Positions 18,214 to 26,473 of a stretch of DNA of 56,657 nucleotides are shown here, in pieces. Source of the stretch: Alphaproteobacteria bacterium. GTDB taxonomy: Bacteria > Pseudomonadota > Alphaproteobacteria > SHVP01. How positions within the stretch are numbered: the stretch's first letter is position 1; each line of letters starts with the position of its first letter. The position numbers were made by a program, and so were the translations under genes. The notes under the pieces are model-generated. The model made no database searches. It was given only the letters and a program-made list of their open reading frames with translations, and had not been told where the DNA came from. The stretch is taken from assembly GCA_009694165.1 (NCBI GenBank), contig SHVP01000004.1, forward strand, positions 1 through 56,657, given 5' to 3'.

Positions 18214-19205
18214 GCGTTGACGTCCACCACCGTGCGGCCGCGGATCTGGCCTTGGAGAATCTGCGGCGCCAGCGTCAAAACCTCGGCTAGCGGCACCACC
18301 GTCGTCATCGCATCGAGCTTGTCGAGCGGCAGGTCCTTGGCCAGTCGGTGCCACGCGGCCTGCCGGCGCGCCGGCGGGCAGTAGACCGAATCGATCCCGA
18401 GCAGGTTGACGCCGCGCAGGATGAACGGCAGCACCGTCGTCGGCAGGTCGCTGCCGCCGGCGAGTCCGCAGGCGGCCACCGACCCATGGCGCGTGGTCTG
18501 CGCCAGAACCATCGCCAGCGTCTGGCTGCCAACCGTATCCACCGCCCCCGCCCAACGCTCCGATTCGAGCGGACGACCCACCTTGGCAAGATCGCTCCGC
18601 TCGACGATCTCGTTGGCCCCGAGGTCCTTCAGATAGTCGTGCGTCGCCGGCCGCCCGGTGGCGGCGGCCACCCGGTGCCCGAGGCGGGACAGCAGCGCGA
18701 CTGCGACGCTGCCGACGCCGCCCGCCGCGCCGGTGACCAGGACCGGGCGGTCGCCCGGCCGCAGGCCGGCGTCCTCGAGCGCCATCACTGCCAGCATCGC
18801 GGTGAACCCGGCGGTGCCGATCGCCATGGCGCGCCGCGCGTCGATGGCCGGCGGCAATTTGACCAGCCATGCAGCCGGCAGACTTGCCCGCTGGCTGTAA
18901 CCGCCCCAATGAGTCTCCGACAGGCCCCAGCCGGTGACGACCACCGCCTCGCCCGCCTTGAACGCGGGCGAGCGCGATTCGATCACCGTGCCGGCACAGT
19001 CGATGCCAGGCACCATCGGTAGCTTGCGCATAACCTTGCCGCGATTACCGCTGAGCGCGAGGCCATCCTTATAGTTCAGGGTCGAATAGGCGACCTTGAC
19101 CAGCACTTCGCCCTCCGGCAGATCGGCGACAGTCAGGTCCTTGAAGGCGACCGTGCACTTGCCTTCCGCCTCGGTGGCGCAGAGCGCCCGGAATGTCTCG
19201 GCCAT
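18210..19205 (-). CDS. acuI: NADPH-dependent acrylyl-CoA reductase-type MDR oxidoreductase (AcuI/YhdH-like)
   Basis: 331 residues from ATG at 19205, which is preceded by AGGAGG at 6 bases; an upstream in-frame start at 19226 lacks this. A zinc-free medium-chain dehydrogenase/reductase: catalytic-domain segments STLNYKDGLALSG near residue 42 and PGIDCAGTV near 65, and the NADPH-binding VTGAAGGVGSVAVALL near residue 145. The AcuI subgroup reduces acryloyl-CoA to propionyl-CoA in 3-hydroxypropionate or DMSP metabolism. The gene lies downstream of the dihydroorotase homologue (51-base gap) in the same orientation, with no other propionate genes nearby, so the physiological substrate is open. Confidence 0.88.
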
Positions 19206-19256
19206 CGGCGGCCTCCTGTTGTTCAAGATGTCGGGACGCGACGAATGCCGGCCTGT

Positions 19257-20585
19257 TTACGTCGCCAGCGTCTCGGCGAAGGCGAGCGGGGCGCCCTGCG
19301 GCGAACCCTGCACCGCGCCGTCGCGCATGACTATACGCCCGCGAATGATGGTCATGATCGGCCAGCCGGTTACGGTCTTGCCGTCATAGGGGGTCCAGCC
19401 GCATTTGCTGGCGATCCACGACGCCTCGATGCGCCGCCGCGCCGCCACGTCAACCACGGTGAAGTCGGCGTCGTTGCCGACGGCGATCCGGCCCTTGCCG
19501 AGAATGCCGAAGGCGCGTACGGGGCCGGTGCACACCAGATCGACGAAATGGGAGAGCGACAGGCGGCCGGCGGCGACGTGATCGAGCATCACCGGCACCA
19601 GCGTTTGGACTCCCGGCATTCCCGACGGGCTCTCTGGATAGGGCTTCTGCTTGTTGGCGATCGGATGCGGCGCGTGGTCGGAGCCGATCATGTCGACGAT
19701 CCCGGCCGCGACCGCGCGCCAGAGGCCGTCGCGGTGGTGGGCGGCTCGGATCGGCGGATTCATCTGGGCATAGGTGCCGAGTTCGGCATAGCAATCGGGC
19801 GCCGCCAAAGTCAGGTGCTGCGGCGTCACTTCGACGCTGGCGATGTCTTTGTTCTCGGCCAGGAGCGGCATTTCGTCCGCCGTGGTGACGTGCAGCACAT
19901 GGACGCGGCGCCGCGCCCGTCGCGCCAACGCGATCAGGCGCTGCGTCGCCAGGACGGCGCTTTGCTCATCGCGCCACAGCGGATGGTTGCGCACGTCGCT
20001 GCCGCGGATGGTCTTGCGCTCCTCCAGGCGAAAGTTGTCTTCGGCGTGAATCGCAATGCGCCGGCGGCCGCTGCGCATGATGCGCTCGAGCGCGGCATCG
20101 TCCTGGACCAACAGGTCGCCGGTCGAGGCCCCCATGAACACCTTGATGCCGCAGCAGCCGGTCATCGACTCCCAGTCGGCCAGGCGTTCGGCATTCTCGG
20201 CGGTGCCGCCCAAGTAGAAGGCATAGTCGCTCCACGCCCGCCCCTTGGCCCGTGCCATCTTGTCGGCGAAATTCTGCGGATCGGTGGTGGTCGGGCGGGT
20301 ATTGGGCATTTCGAAGATCGCCGTGACACCGCCCAGCACGGCGCCGCGGGTACCGCTTTCGAGATCTTCGGCGGCCTCCATGCCGGGTTCGCGGAAGTGC
20401 ACCTGGGTGTCGATGACGCCGGGCAGGACGTGGAGCCCCTCGGCGCCGACGATCTCCGCCGCCTGGTCGCCGAGATCGCCGAGGGCGGCGATCCGACCGT
20501 GCTTGACGCCAACGTCGGTCTGTTCGCTGCCGCGATGCGACACGACCGTGCCGCCACGCAGAATCAGGTCATAGAGCGGGCTCAC
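19257..20585 (-). CDS. Dihydroorotase-family amidohydrolase
   Basis: 442 residues from GTG at 20585 with GGAGG upstream. A type-I dihydroorotase/allantoinase-like cyclic amidohydrolase. Visible metal-site elements: carboxylated-Lys segment CGIKVFMGAS near residue 146, IAIHAED near 173, VLHVTTADE near 224, and the catalytic IGSDHAPH near 295. The first metal motif, usually HxH, reads Q-V-H in IDTQVHFREPG near residue 59. I recall this Gln in other alphaproteobacterial members, and it may mark a paralogue distinct from the biosynthetic PyrC. Product would be N-carbamoyl-aspartate if it acts in pyrimidine synthesis; no other pyr gene is adjacent. Confidence 0.85.
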   Translation of the reverse strand: MSPLYDLILRGGTVVSHRGSEQTDVGVKHGRIAALGDLGDQAAEIVGAEGLHVLPGVIDTQVHFREPGMEAAEDLESGTRGAVLGGVTAIFEMPNTRPTTTDPQNFADKMARAKGRAWSDYAFYLGGTAENAERLADWESMTGCCGIKVFMGASTGDLLVQDDAALERIMRSGRRRIAIHAEDNFRLEERKTIRGSDVRNHPLWRDEQSAVLATQRLIALARRARRRVHVLHVTTADEMPLLAENKDIASVEVTPQHLTLAAPDCYAELGTYAQMNPPIRAAHHRDGLWRAVAAGIVDMIGSDHAPHPIANKQKPYPESPSGMPGVQTLVPVMLDHVAAGRLSLSHFVDLVCTGPVRAFGILGKGRIAVGNDADFTVVDVAARRRIEASWIASKCGWTPYDGKTVTGWPIMTIIRGRIVMRDGAVQGSPQGAPLAFAETLAT

Positions 20586-20696
20586 GCCACCTCCGATAAC
20601 AATTCGGCCAACGCCGCTGCGGCCCGGGCAAAGGGCGAGAACGGGCCGCGGGAACGATCCCTACCGCAGATGAACGGGCGCGGCAACGTCGCGGAC

Positions 20697-21386
20697 TCAC
20701 GCCATCGACAGAATGGCATCCGCGGTCTCGTTCGGCGCCGTCATCATGGCGTTGTGGCCGGTTTGCAGGGCGATGTAGCGCCAACCTGGCTCGCCACGCG
20801 CCCGCCGGGAGGAGAGCGAGTCGGGGTTCATCGCCGGCCGCACGCAATCGATATAGAGCCTGGGTAGACGCTCGACGCGATCGGTGGTGAGCCGCAATTT
20901 GTCGCGCAGCGTTCTGGCGGGATGCGGCACAAGGCGGCGGCCCAGCCAGGCGACATCGGCGGGATCGAACACGCCCAGGCGTTCGGCGCTTGCCGGCGCC
21001 ACGACATCGGCGGGCGGCGGTCCCGCCGATGCCGGTCGCTGGACCAGGTCATAGAGCGACTCGCCATTTTTTGGCGCCAGCGCGTCGAGGTAGACCAGCG
21101 CCTTGACCGCCGCACCCATGCGATCGGCCACGCCGGGAATGACCATGCCGGCATAGGAATGTCCGACCAGCACCGCCTCGCCGATGTCCTCGAAACGCAG
21201 CACCTGGCAGATGTCTTCGATATGTGTGTCGAGGCCGATCTCCGGCGACAGCAAATGGGCGCGATCGCCAAGTCCCGTCAGGGTCGGGGCAACGACCGTG
21301 TGCCCGGTCGCGCGGAGGAGCGGAATTACCTTTTTCCAGCACCAGCCGCCGTGCCAAGCGCCGTGCACCAGAACGATCGTCGCCAT
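20697..21386 (-). CDS. Alpha/beta hydrolase (salicylate-esterase/EstC-like)
   Basis: 229 residues. Begins ATIVLVHGAWHGGWCW, the start of the plant methyl-esterase/EstC group; nucleophile elbow GHSYAG near residue 96 with an intact Ser, and a C-terminal LQTGHNAMMTAP supplying the His near residue 211. An intact serine hydrolase for a small ester or related substrate. It follows the GT4 gene by 14 bases, so it is probably in the glycosyltransferase operon, but a link to LPS is not shown by the sequence. Confidence 0.88.
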   Translation of the reverse strand: MATIVLVHGAWHGGWCWKKVIPLLRATGHTVVAPTLTGLGDRAHLLSPEIGLDTHIEDICQVLRFEDIGEAVLVGHSYAGMVIPGVADRMGAAVKALVYLDALAPKNGESLYDLVQRPASAGPPPADVVAPASAERLGVFDPADVAWLGRRLVPHPARTLRDKLRLTTDRVERLPRLYIDCVRPAMNPDSLSSRRARGEPGWRYIALQTGHNAMMTAPNETADAILSMA

Positions 21387-21400
21387 CTTGTCCCCATTTT

Positions 21401-22453
21401 CTAGCGTCCCGTAATCTGGTCGAAGAATTTCAGGTAGTGCCCAACCACCTTCTCTTCGGTGAAGGACTTTTCATAGCCCGCCCGCCCGCCGCGAGCGATT
21501 TTTCGCCGCAGGTCCGGGTGATCAAGCATCTTGCGAATGCCGGTGGCCAGGGCGCCGGCGTCGTCGATGGGGACGAGAAACCCGGAGCGACCGTCGTCGA
21601 TCAGCTCGAGCGGTCCGGCCGCGGCCGCGGCGACGACGGGAAGCCGGGCCGACCACGCCTCGACGATGACGTTGCCGAGCGGTTCCTGCCGCGACGGGCA
21701 GACGAAGACGTCGGCGGCGCCATAGAGCGCCGCCATGTCGCGTTGCCAGCCGAGAAAGCGAACGCGGTCGATGACCTTGAGCTCGGCCGCCAAGCGCCGG
21801 AGCGTCGCCTCCATCGGCCCGGTTCCGGCGAGCCACAGGTGGCAGTCGGGCAGCTCCCGCATTGCCCGCAACAGCACGTCGAAGGCCTTGTTCATGTGCA
21901 GGCGACCGGCGGCCAACAACAGGGGGGCGTCGTCCGGGGTGTCGAATTCGTCGCGCCGATGCGGCTCGGCCGCGGGCAGGCGCACGAAGTTGGGCAGGTA
22001 GTGGACGCGCTCGGCCGGCCAGCCGCGTACACAAAGGTACTCGGCGATGCCTTGCGTGTTGGCGATCAGGTGATCGCACCGCTTGTAGTATTTCAGGTTG
22101 TAGTAGCCGCCGAGGCGCGCGGCATGAACGAAGCGTTTGCGCGTCGCGTCGGGCGAGGGGCAATATTCGGTCGCCCGGTTCATCCAGGTGAGCACGACAT
22201 CCGGCCGGAACGCATCGACCTCGGCGCGGAAGCGCCGGCGCGTGGTCAGATCGAGGCGGCCGCCGAAGCGCAGCTCCTTGGGGTCAAGGCCGGCGGCGCG
22301 CAGCGCGGCGGCGCGCTCGGCCTGCGGCCGCATGACGACGTGCTGGGCTACACCGGCCCGGTGCAGCGCCGTACACAGGCGAACGAAGAACTCTTCGGCC
22401 CCGCCCTGGGCCGCCCCGGCCATCGCTTGCAAGACGCGGACCGGCCTAGCCAC
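21401..22453 (-). CDS. Glycosyltransferase family 4 protein
   Basis: 350 residues from GTG at 22453, overlapping the stop of the upstream GT2 gene by 8 bases. GT-B fold: N-terminal AGAAQGGAEEFFVRL near residue 12 and the C-terminal donor-binding region with FVCPSRQEPLGNVIVEAWSARLPVVA near residue 250, whose EPLGN/E spacing is the EX7E retaining motif. Likely transfers a sugar to the growing lipopolysaccharide core, since the two upstream genes encode GT2 WaaE-like and GT9 heptosyltransferase-like proteins. Donor and acceptor are unknown. Confidence 0.9.
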   Translation of the reverse strand: MARPVRVLQAMAGAAQGGAEEFFVRLCTALHRAGVAQHVVMRPQAERAAALRAAGLDPKELRFGGRLDLTTRRRFRAEVDAFRPDVVLTWMNRATEYCPSPDATRKRFVHAARLGGYYNLKYYKRCDHLIANTQGIAEYLCVRGWPAERVHYLPNFVRLPAAEPHRRDEFDTPDDAPLLLAAGRLHMNKAFDVLLRAMRELPDCHLWLAGTGPMEATLRRLAAELKVIDRVRFLGWQRDMAALYGAADVFVCPSRQEPLGNVIVEAWSARLPVVAAAAAGPLELIDDGRSGFLVPIDDAGALATGIRKMLDHPDLRRKIARGGRAGYEKSFTEEKVVGHYLKFFDQITGR

Positions 22454-23201
22454 GTTCGAGTCTCGCCTTCAGGTGCGACAGCAACGGGTATAGGGCCGCC
22501 AGCAAAGAAATCAGCAGCCCCCAGGCGCCTTCGCGGTAGCCTTTGCGCCCGACGTAACACTTGATGAAGCGCGACACGACGCGGCGCAGGTTGGCCGGCA
22601 GGGTTCCGATGTCACCCGACTCGCGGAGGTCGGCGGCCCGGGCGCTGGTGTAGCGGTCGAGCCGGCGCAGCATGTCGGAAATATTGGCGTCGACGTAGTG
22701 GATCATGCGTCCCTGCAGGCGTCGCGGCTCGCCCTGCAACTCGAGGCGCGGATGGATGCGCTGGCGCCCCCAGCGCTTGGCGCCCTTGGTAAACAAACGC
22801 GGTGCCGAAGACACCCCCCACGACCCGCCCCAACCATAACGCACCAAACGCTCGCCCACATAGTTGTCGAACGGAACGAGAAAATGGCCGGGTGCCGCCG
22901 CCGCAATCGTGTGGCGGATTTCCGCCGCCAGTTCCGCCGGCACCCGCTCATCGGCATCGACCTCGAAAATCCAAGGGCCGCGGCAGCCCGCGATGCCGGC
23001 ATTGCGGCGGTCGCCCTCGATCGGCCAAGCCCCCTCGATCAGATCGGCACCATGGTGGCGGGCGATCTCGGCGCTGCGGTCGCTGCAGCGATCGAGAACG
23101 ACGACGACCTGATCGGCGAACGCGAGCGTCGCCAGGCAATCGGCGAGTTGGCGCTCCTCGTTATGAGCGACGACGAGCGCCGACAGACCGGGTACGGTCA
23201 T
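22446..23201 (-). CDS. Glycosyltransferase family 2, WaaE/KdtX-like
   Basis: 251 residues. GT-A fold: GLSALVVAHNEERQLADCLATL (split here as an N-terminal nucleotide-sugar-binding strand) and the metal-binding FEVDADERVP near residue 79. WaaE-type enzymes add glucose or a related hexose to the inner core of LPS. The C-terminal hydrophobic segment WGLLISLLAALYPLLSHL (about 227-244) could sit at the membrane. Start ATG 23201 overlaps the stop of the GT9 gene (ATGA), so translation is coupled. Confidence 0.9.
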   Translation of the reverse strand: MTVPGLSALVVAHNEERQLADCLATLAFADQVVVVLDRCSDRSAEIARHHGADLIEGAWPIEGDRRNAGIAGCRGPWIFEVDADERVPAELAAEIRHTIAAAAPGHFLVPFDNYVGERLVRYGWGGSWGVSSAPRLFTKGAKRWGRQRIHPRLELQGEPRRLQGRMIHYVDANISDMLRRLDRYTSARAADLRESGDIGTLPANLRRVVSRFIKCYVGRKGYREGAWGLLISLLAALYPLLSHLKARLERG

Positions 23202-24163
23202 GACCTGACCGCAGCATCGACGCGCGCCAGCAACTCGCGCGCCGCATTCTCGACCGTGGGCACCGTCAGGCTGGTCATCAAGCTGCGCTGGCTGCGGTAG
23301 TCGTAACCAGGCGCGTGGAAGATCGCCTCGTAGGACTCAGGGGTCCGCACGGCAGCACAGTATTCGCCCCACGGGGCATAGTGGGTTTCGCGGCTGGGAC
23401 CGAACAGGCCGAGGGTGGGCGTGCCGGTCGCGGCGGCAAGGTGCATGAGCCCGGAGTCGTTGCCGATAAACAGGCGGCAGCGCTCGATCGCTGCGGCCAC
23501 CACCAGAAGATCGATGCGGCCGACCAAATCGATTACCTGCGCAGCAGGAAGCGCGGCGAACAAGGCGGCGATCGACTCACGTTCGCCGGGGGCACCAAAG
23601 ACTGCCACCCGGCCACCGGCGAGGGGGCTCCCCGGCGCGATCAATCGGCGCGCGAGTTCGGCGAAGTTTTCCACCGGCCACTGCTTTCCGCCCCAGTTGG
23701 CGGTCGGGCCGAGTGCGAGCAGCGGGACACCGGCCGGCAGGAGATCACGCGCCGCCGCGCGATGGTCGGCGGTGAGCCAGAGCTTGGGCGCCGCCACGTC
23801 GGGAAGACGCATGGCGCGCGCGAGCAGACGCAATCGATGCTCCGGGCGATCGACCTTCCGCAGGACCGATCGTCGCCGCGTGGCGAGGAGGTAGGCGATC
23901 GCCGAAGCGCGCAAATCGACGACCAAGTCCCACATCGTACCGGCCGCCGCCAGCCACAGCGTCACCCAGTGCAGCGACCATCGTCGTTTCTGCAAGGTGA
24001 TGATGCGCTCCACCTGCGGCACGGCGCGGAAGAGCGCCGCCGCCGCCGGGCCGCAGGCGAGGGTCACCCGCGCGCCAGGGTGATGTTCCTCGAGCCAGCG
24101 CAACAGTCCGGTCGAAAGAACGGCATCGCCGAGGCGGTTGGCGGTGACGAACAGCACTTTCAT
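23198..24163 (-). CDS. Glycosyltransferase family 9 (ADP-heptose:LPS heptosyltransferase-like)
   Basis: 321 residues from ATG at 24163 (MKVLFVTANRLGDAVLSTGLL), the standard heptosyltransferase start; a reading frame reaching 24238 is only the tail of the upstream lipoprotein gene. GT-B fold; the C-terminal GNDSGLMHLAAATGTPTLGLFG (here seen near residue 240) is the donor-binding signature. Probably builds the inner core. Start and upstream stop overlap as ATGA, and the downstream GT2 start overlaps its stop in the same way, so the four genes from the DUF1499 protein on are one translationally coupled run. Confidence 0.9.
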   Translation of the reverse strand: MKVLFVTANRLGDAVLSTGLLRWLEEHHPGARVTLACGPAAAALFRAVPQVERIITLQKRRWSLHWVTLWLAAAGTMWDLVVDLRASAIAYLLATRRRSVLRKVDRPEHRLRLLARAMRLPDVAAPKLWLTADHRAAARDLLPAGVPLLALGPTANWGGKQWPVENFAELARRLIAPGSPLAGGRVAVFGAPGERESIAALFAALPAAQVIDLVGRIDLLVVAAAIERCRLFIGNDSGLMHLAAATGTPTLGLFGPSRETHYAPWGEYCAAVRTPESYEAIFHAPGYDYRSQRSLMTSLTVPTVENAARELLARVDAAVRS

Positions 24164-24696
24164 CGCTCGCCGGCGGCGGCTGGGGCAGTGGCCGGCGACT
24201 CGATCTGGCGCATGGCCGCGTCGAGGGCGGCCAGCCACGCCTCGGTGCGTCGCCGATTGACGCCGAAGTCAGTCAGGCCATAGAGCGAGCGCGAGTAGAT
24301 CGCCAGCGTTGAGCGCTCGCGGTCGAGCGGCAGGAAGCGAACCGTGACCACGTCGGGGGTCTCCAAAATCAGCGACCGGCGCACATAATCGACCTGATTG
24401 AGGGTGCGATTTTCGGCGAAAATCGACACGTTCCAGTACGGTATCAGCACCTTCTCCCACTCGTAGCGCAGTCGTTCCGCCGCTACATCGAAACTTGGGC
24501 TGATCCGGTGCGGCTGGGTCCGCTCACAAAAGTCCCGCGGGCAGACGAGGTAGCGGAGCGTGCTGCCCGTCGTCAGCGTCAGCCGGTCGAAGGCCACCGG
24601 TTCGATGAGGCCAACGTCGAGGTCGCCCCGGCAGCCGGCGAGGACGAGACCGGCAAAAAGGGCCAAAGGCCCGGCAAACAGGGCGCGAAGCCGCAT
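24160..24696 (-). CDS. DUF1499-like lipoprotein
   Basis: 178 residues from ATG at 24696, selected because it places a lipoprotein signal at the very N-terminus: MRLRALFAGPLALFAGLVLAGC, lipobox LAGC with Cys at residue 22. The mature region (LRYLVCPRDFCERTQPHRISPSF; DYVRRSLILETPDVVTVRFLPL; SRSLYGLTDFGVNRRRTEAWLAAL) looks like the DUF1499 family, which occurs as short envelope proteins of unknown function; the last segment with a Tyr-Gly-xx-Asp-xGVNRRR pattern is characteristic. First gene of the LPS glycosyltransferase run. Divergent from ygfZ with a 119-base promoter region between. Confidence 0.8.
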   Translation of the reverse strand: MRLRALFAGPLALFAGLVLAGCRGDLDVGLIEPVAFDRLTLTTGSTLRYLVCPRDFCERTQPHRISPSFDVAAERLRYEWEKVLIPYWNVSIFAENRTLNQVDYVRRSLILETPDVVTVRFLPLDRERSTLAIYSRSLYGLTDFGVNRRRTEAWLAALDAAMRQIESPATAPAAAGER

Positions 24697-24815
24697 GGGC
24701 AGCTTATACGGTGTGGTCCGCCCCGCTGCCAAGCGAAGCGGACGGCCTTGCCAGCTTCCCGGCCCCCGCCTATCTCTACGGGACGCGGCCGGGCCAGCCG
24801 CCGAGGGTGAGATTC

Positions 24816-25727
24816 ATGTCCGAGAAAACCGCCGTCCGACTCGCCGGACGTGGGCTCCTCGCCATCGAGGGCGAGGACACGCGGACCTTTCTGCAGGGTC
24901 TGATCACGAACGACATCCACAAGGTAAGCGCCGCGCGATCGATCTATGCCGCGCTGCTGACCGCCCAGGGCAAATTTCTGCATGACTTCTTCGTCGGTCG
25001 GTTGACGGTCGACGACAAAGAGGTGATCGCGATCGAGGCCGAGCGGGCTCGCTTGCCCGATCTGCTTCGTCGCCTCACGCTGTACAAGCTACGGGCGAAG
25101 ATCGCGCTCAGCGACATCAGCGAACGTTTTGCCGTCTGGGCGTTGTTCGGCACCCAGACTCTGGCGGCGCTCGAGTTGCCGGTCGAAGCGGGACGCGCCA
25201 CGGCCTGGCAAGGCGGCGTGGTTAGCGTCGATCCGCGCCATGCCTCCCTCGGCGCCCGCGCCTGGGTGCCGGCCGCGAATGCCGAAGCGGTTCTCAAAGC
25301 GGCCGGTTTCAGCCTGGATGACGAAGCAGCCTACGATCGTCATCGGCTCGCCTTAGCAGTGCCCGACGGCAGCCGCGACATCGCCGTCGACAAGAACCTG
25401 CCGCTGGAATGCGGCTTCGACGAGCTCAACGCGATCGACTACCAGAAAGGTTGCTACGTCGGCCAGGAAATGACCGCGCGCACCCACTATCGCGCCACCA
25501 TTCGCAAGCGGCTGTATCGCGTCGACCTCGATGGTCCGGAACCGGCCCAGGGCACCCCCATCCTGTGTGGCGACAGCGAGGCCGGGGAAATGCGGAGCGC
25601 CCGCGATGGCGTCGGCATCGCGCTGCTGCGGGTCGAAGAAGTCGATGCCGCCATGCGCGACCAACGACCGTTGACCGCCGGAGCTACCCGCCTGCGTCCG
25701 GTCAAGCCGGCCTGGGCCAACTTCTGA
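24816..25727 (+). CDS. ygfZ: YgfZ/GcvT-domain folate-binding protein
   Basis: 303 residues from ATG at 24816, with GAGGGTGAG upstream. Belongs to the tetrahydrofolate-dependent YgfZ/IBA57 family that helps assemble or repair certain iron-sulfur enzymes. The family signature with the reactive cysteine, KGCYVGQEMTARTHYR, is at about residues 211-226. The N-terminal GEDTRTFLQGLITNDI (about 19-34) is the usual GcvT-like start. Its TGA overlaps the next start in TGATG, so tag is translationally coupled. Confidence 0.92.
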   Translation: MSEKTAVRLAGRGLLAIEGEDTRTFLQGLITNDIHKVSAARSIYAALLTAQGKFLHDFFVGRLTVDDKEVIAIEAERARLPDLLRRLTLYKLRAKIALSDISERFAVWALFGTQTLAALELPVEAGRATAWQGGVVSVDPRHASLGARAWVPAANAEAVLKAAGFSLDDEAAYDRHRLALAVPDGSRDIAVDKNLPLECGFDELNAIDYQKGCYVGQEMTARTHYRATIRKRLYRVDLDGPEPAQGTPILCGDSEAGEMRSARDGVGIALLRVEEVDAAMRDQRPLTAGATRLRPVKPAWANF

Positions 25728-26311
25728 TGGCGAGGCGACCGGCAACGGCCAGGGGCCGCTGCCCGTGGTGCGGCGACGACGCGCTGTATGTCGCCTATCA
25801 CGACCACGAATGGGGCGTGCCCGAGCGCGACGACCGGGCGCTGTTCGAAAAGCTGATCCTCGACGGTTTCCAGGCCGGACTAAGCTGGATCACCATCCTG
25901 CGCAAGCGCGACGCCTTCCGGCGGGCGTTCGATGACTTCGAACCGGAGCGGATCGCCCGCTACGGCAAGCGCGATGTCGCGCGCCTGACGGCGGACGCCG
26001 GGATCGTCCGCAACCGCACGAAGATCGATGCGTCGGTTGGCAATGCCCGGGCGTGGATCGAGTTGATGGAGCGGGAGAGCGGCGGATTTAGCGGCTTCCT
26101 CTGGCAGTTCACCGGTGGCAAGACAATCCGCAACCGCTGGCGCCGGGTCTCCGAGATTCCGGCCGAGACCAAGGAATCGATCGCTCTCAGCAAGGCACTC
26201 AAGGCGCACGGCTTTCGCTTTTGCGGGCCCACCATCGTCTATGCCTTCATGCAGGCCGTCGGAATGGTCAACGATCACCTGGTGACCTGCTTTCGCCACC
26301 GTGAGGTGTAG
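25727..26311 (+). CDS. tag: 3-methyladenine DNA glycosylase I
   Basis: 194 residues, family length. Removes N3-methyladenine from alkylated DNA. The zinc-binding site is complete: Cys in RCPWCG (residues 12-15) and His in YHDHEWG (about 24-30) at the N-terminus, and VNDHLVTCFRH at the C-terminus with the second His/Cys pair. The aromatic WITILRKRDAFRRAF segment near residue 54 forms the base pocket. Start overlaps the ygfZ stop by one base. Both genes form an operon. Confidence 0.93.
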   Translation: MARRPATARGRCPWCGDDALYVAYHDHEWGVPERDDRALFEKLILDGFQAGLSWITILRKRDAFRRAFDDFEPERIARYGKRDVARLTADAGIVRNRTKIDASVGNARAWIELMERESGGFSGFLWQFTGGKTIRNRWRRVSEIPAETKESIALSKALKAHGFRFCGPTIVYAFMQAVGMVNDHLVTCFRHREV

Positions 26312-26473
26312 AGAAGAGAGGTGGGTCGTGCTCGCGGTGGGCGAGAACGCCGCATTTCTGCGGCTGTCGCGAACCGGAAAGTTTGTCGCAACTATTGCTT
26401 GAGGACCAAAGGGCCAAAGTGGTGCAACCGATGGCAGGGTTGCCGGGTAATTAGTGGCGTGGCATGGTTCCAA

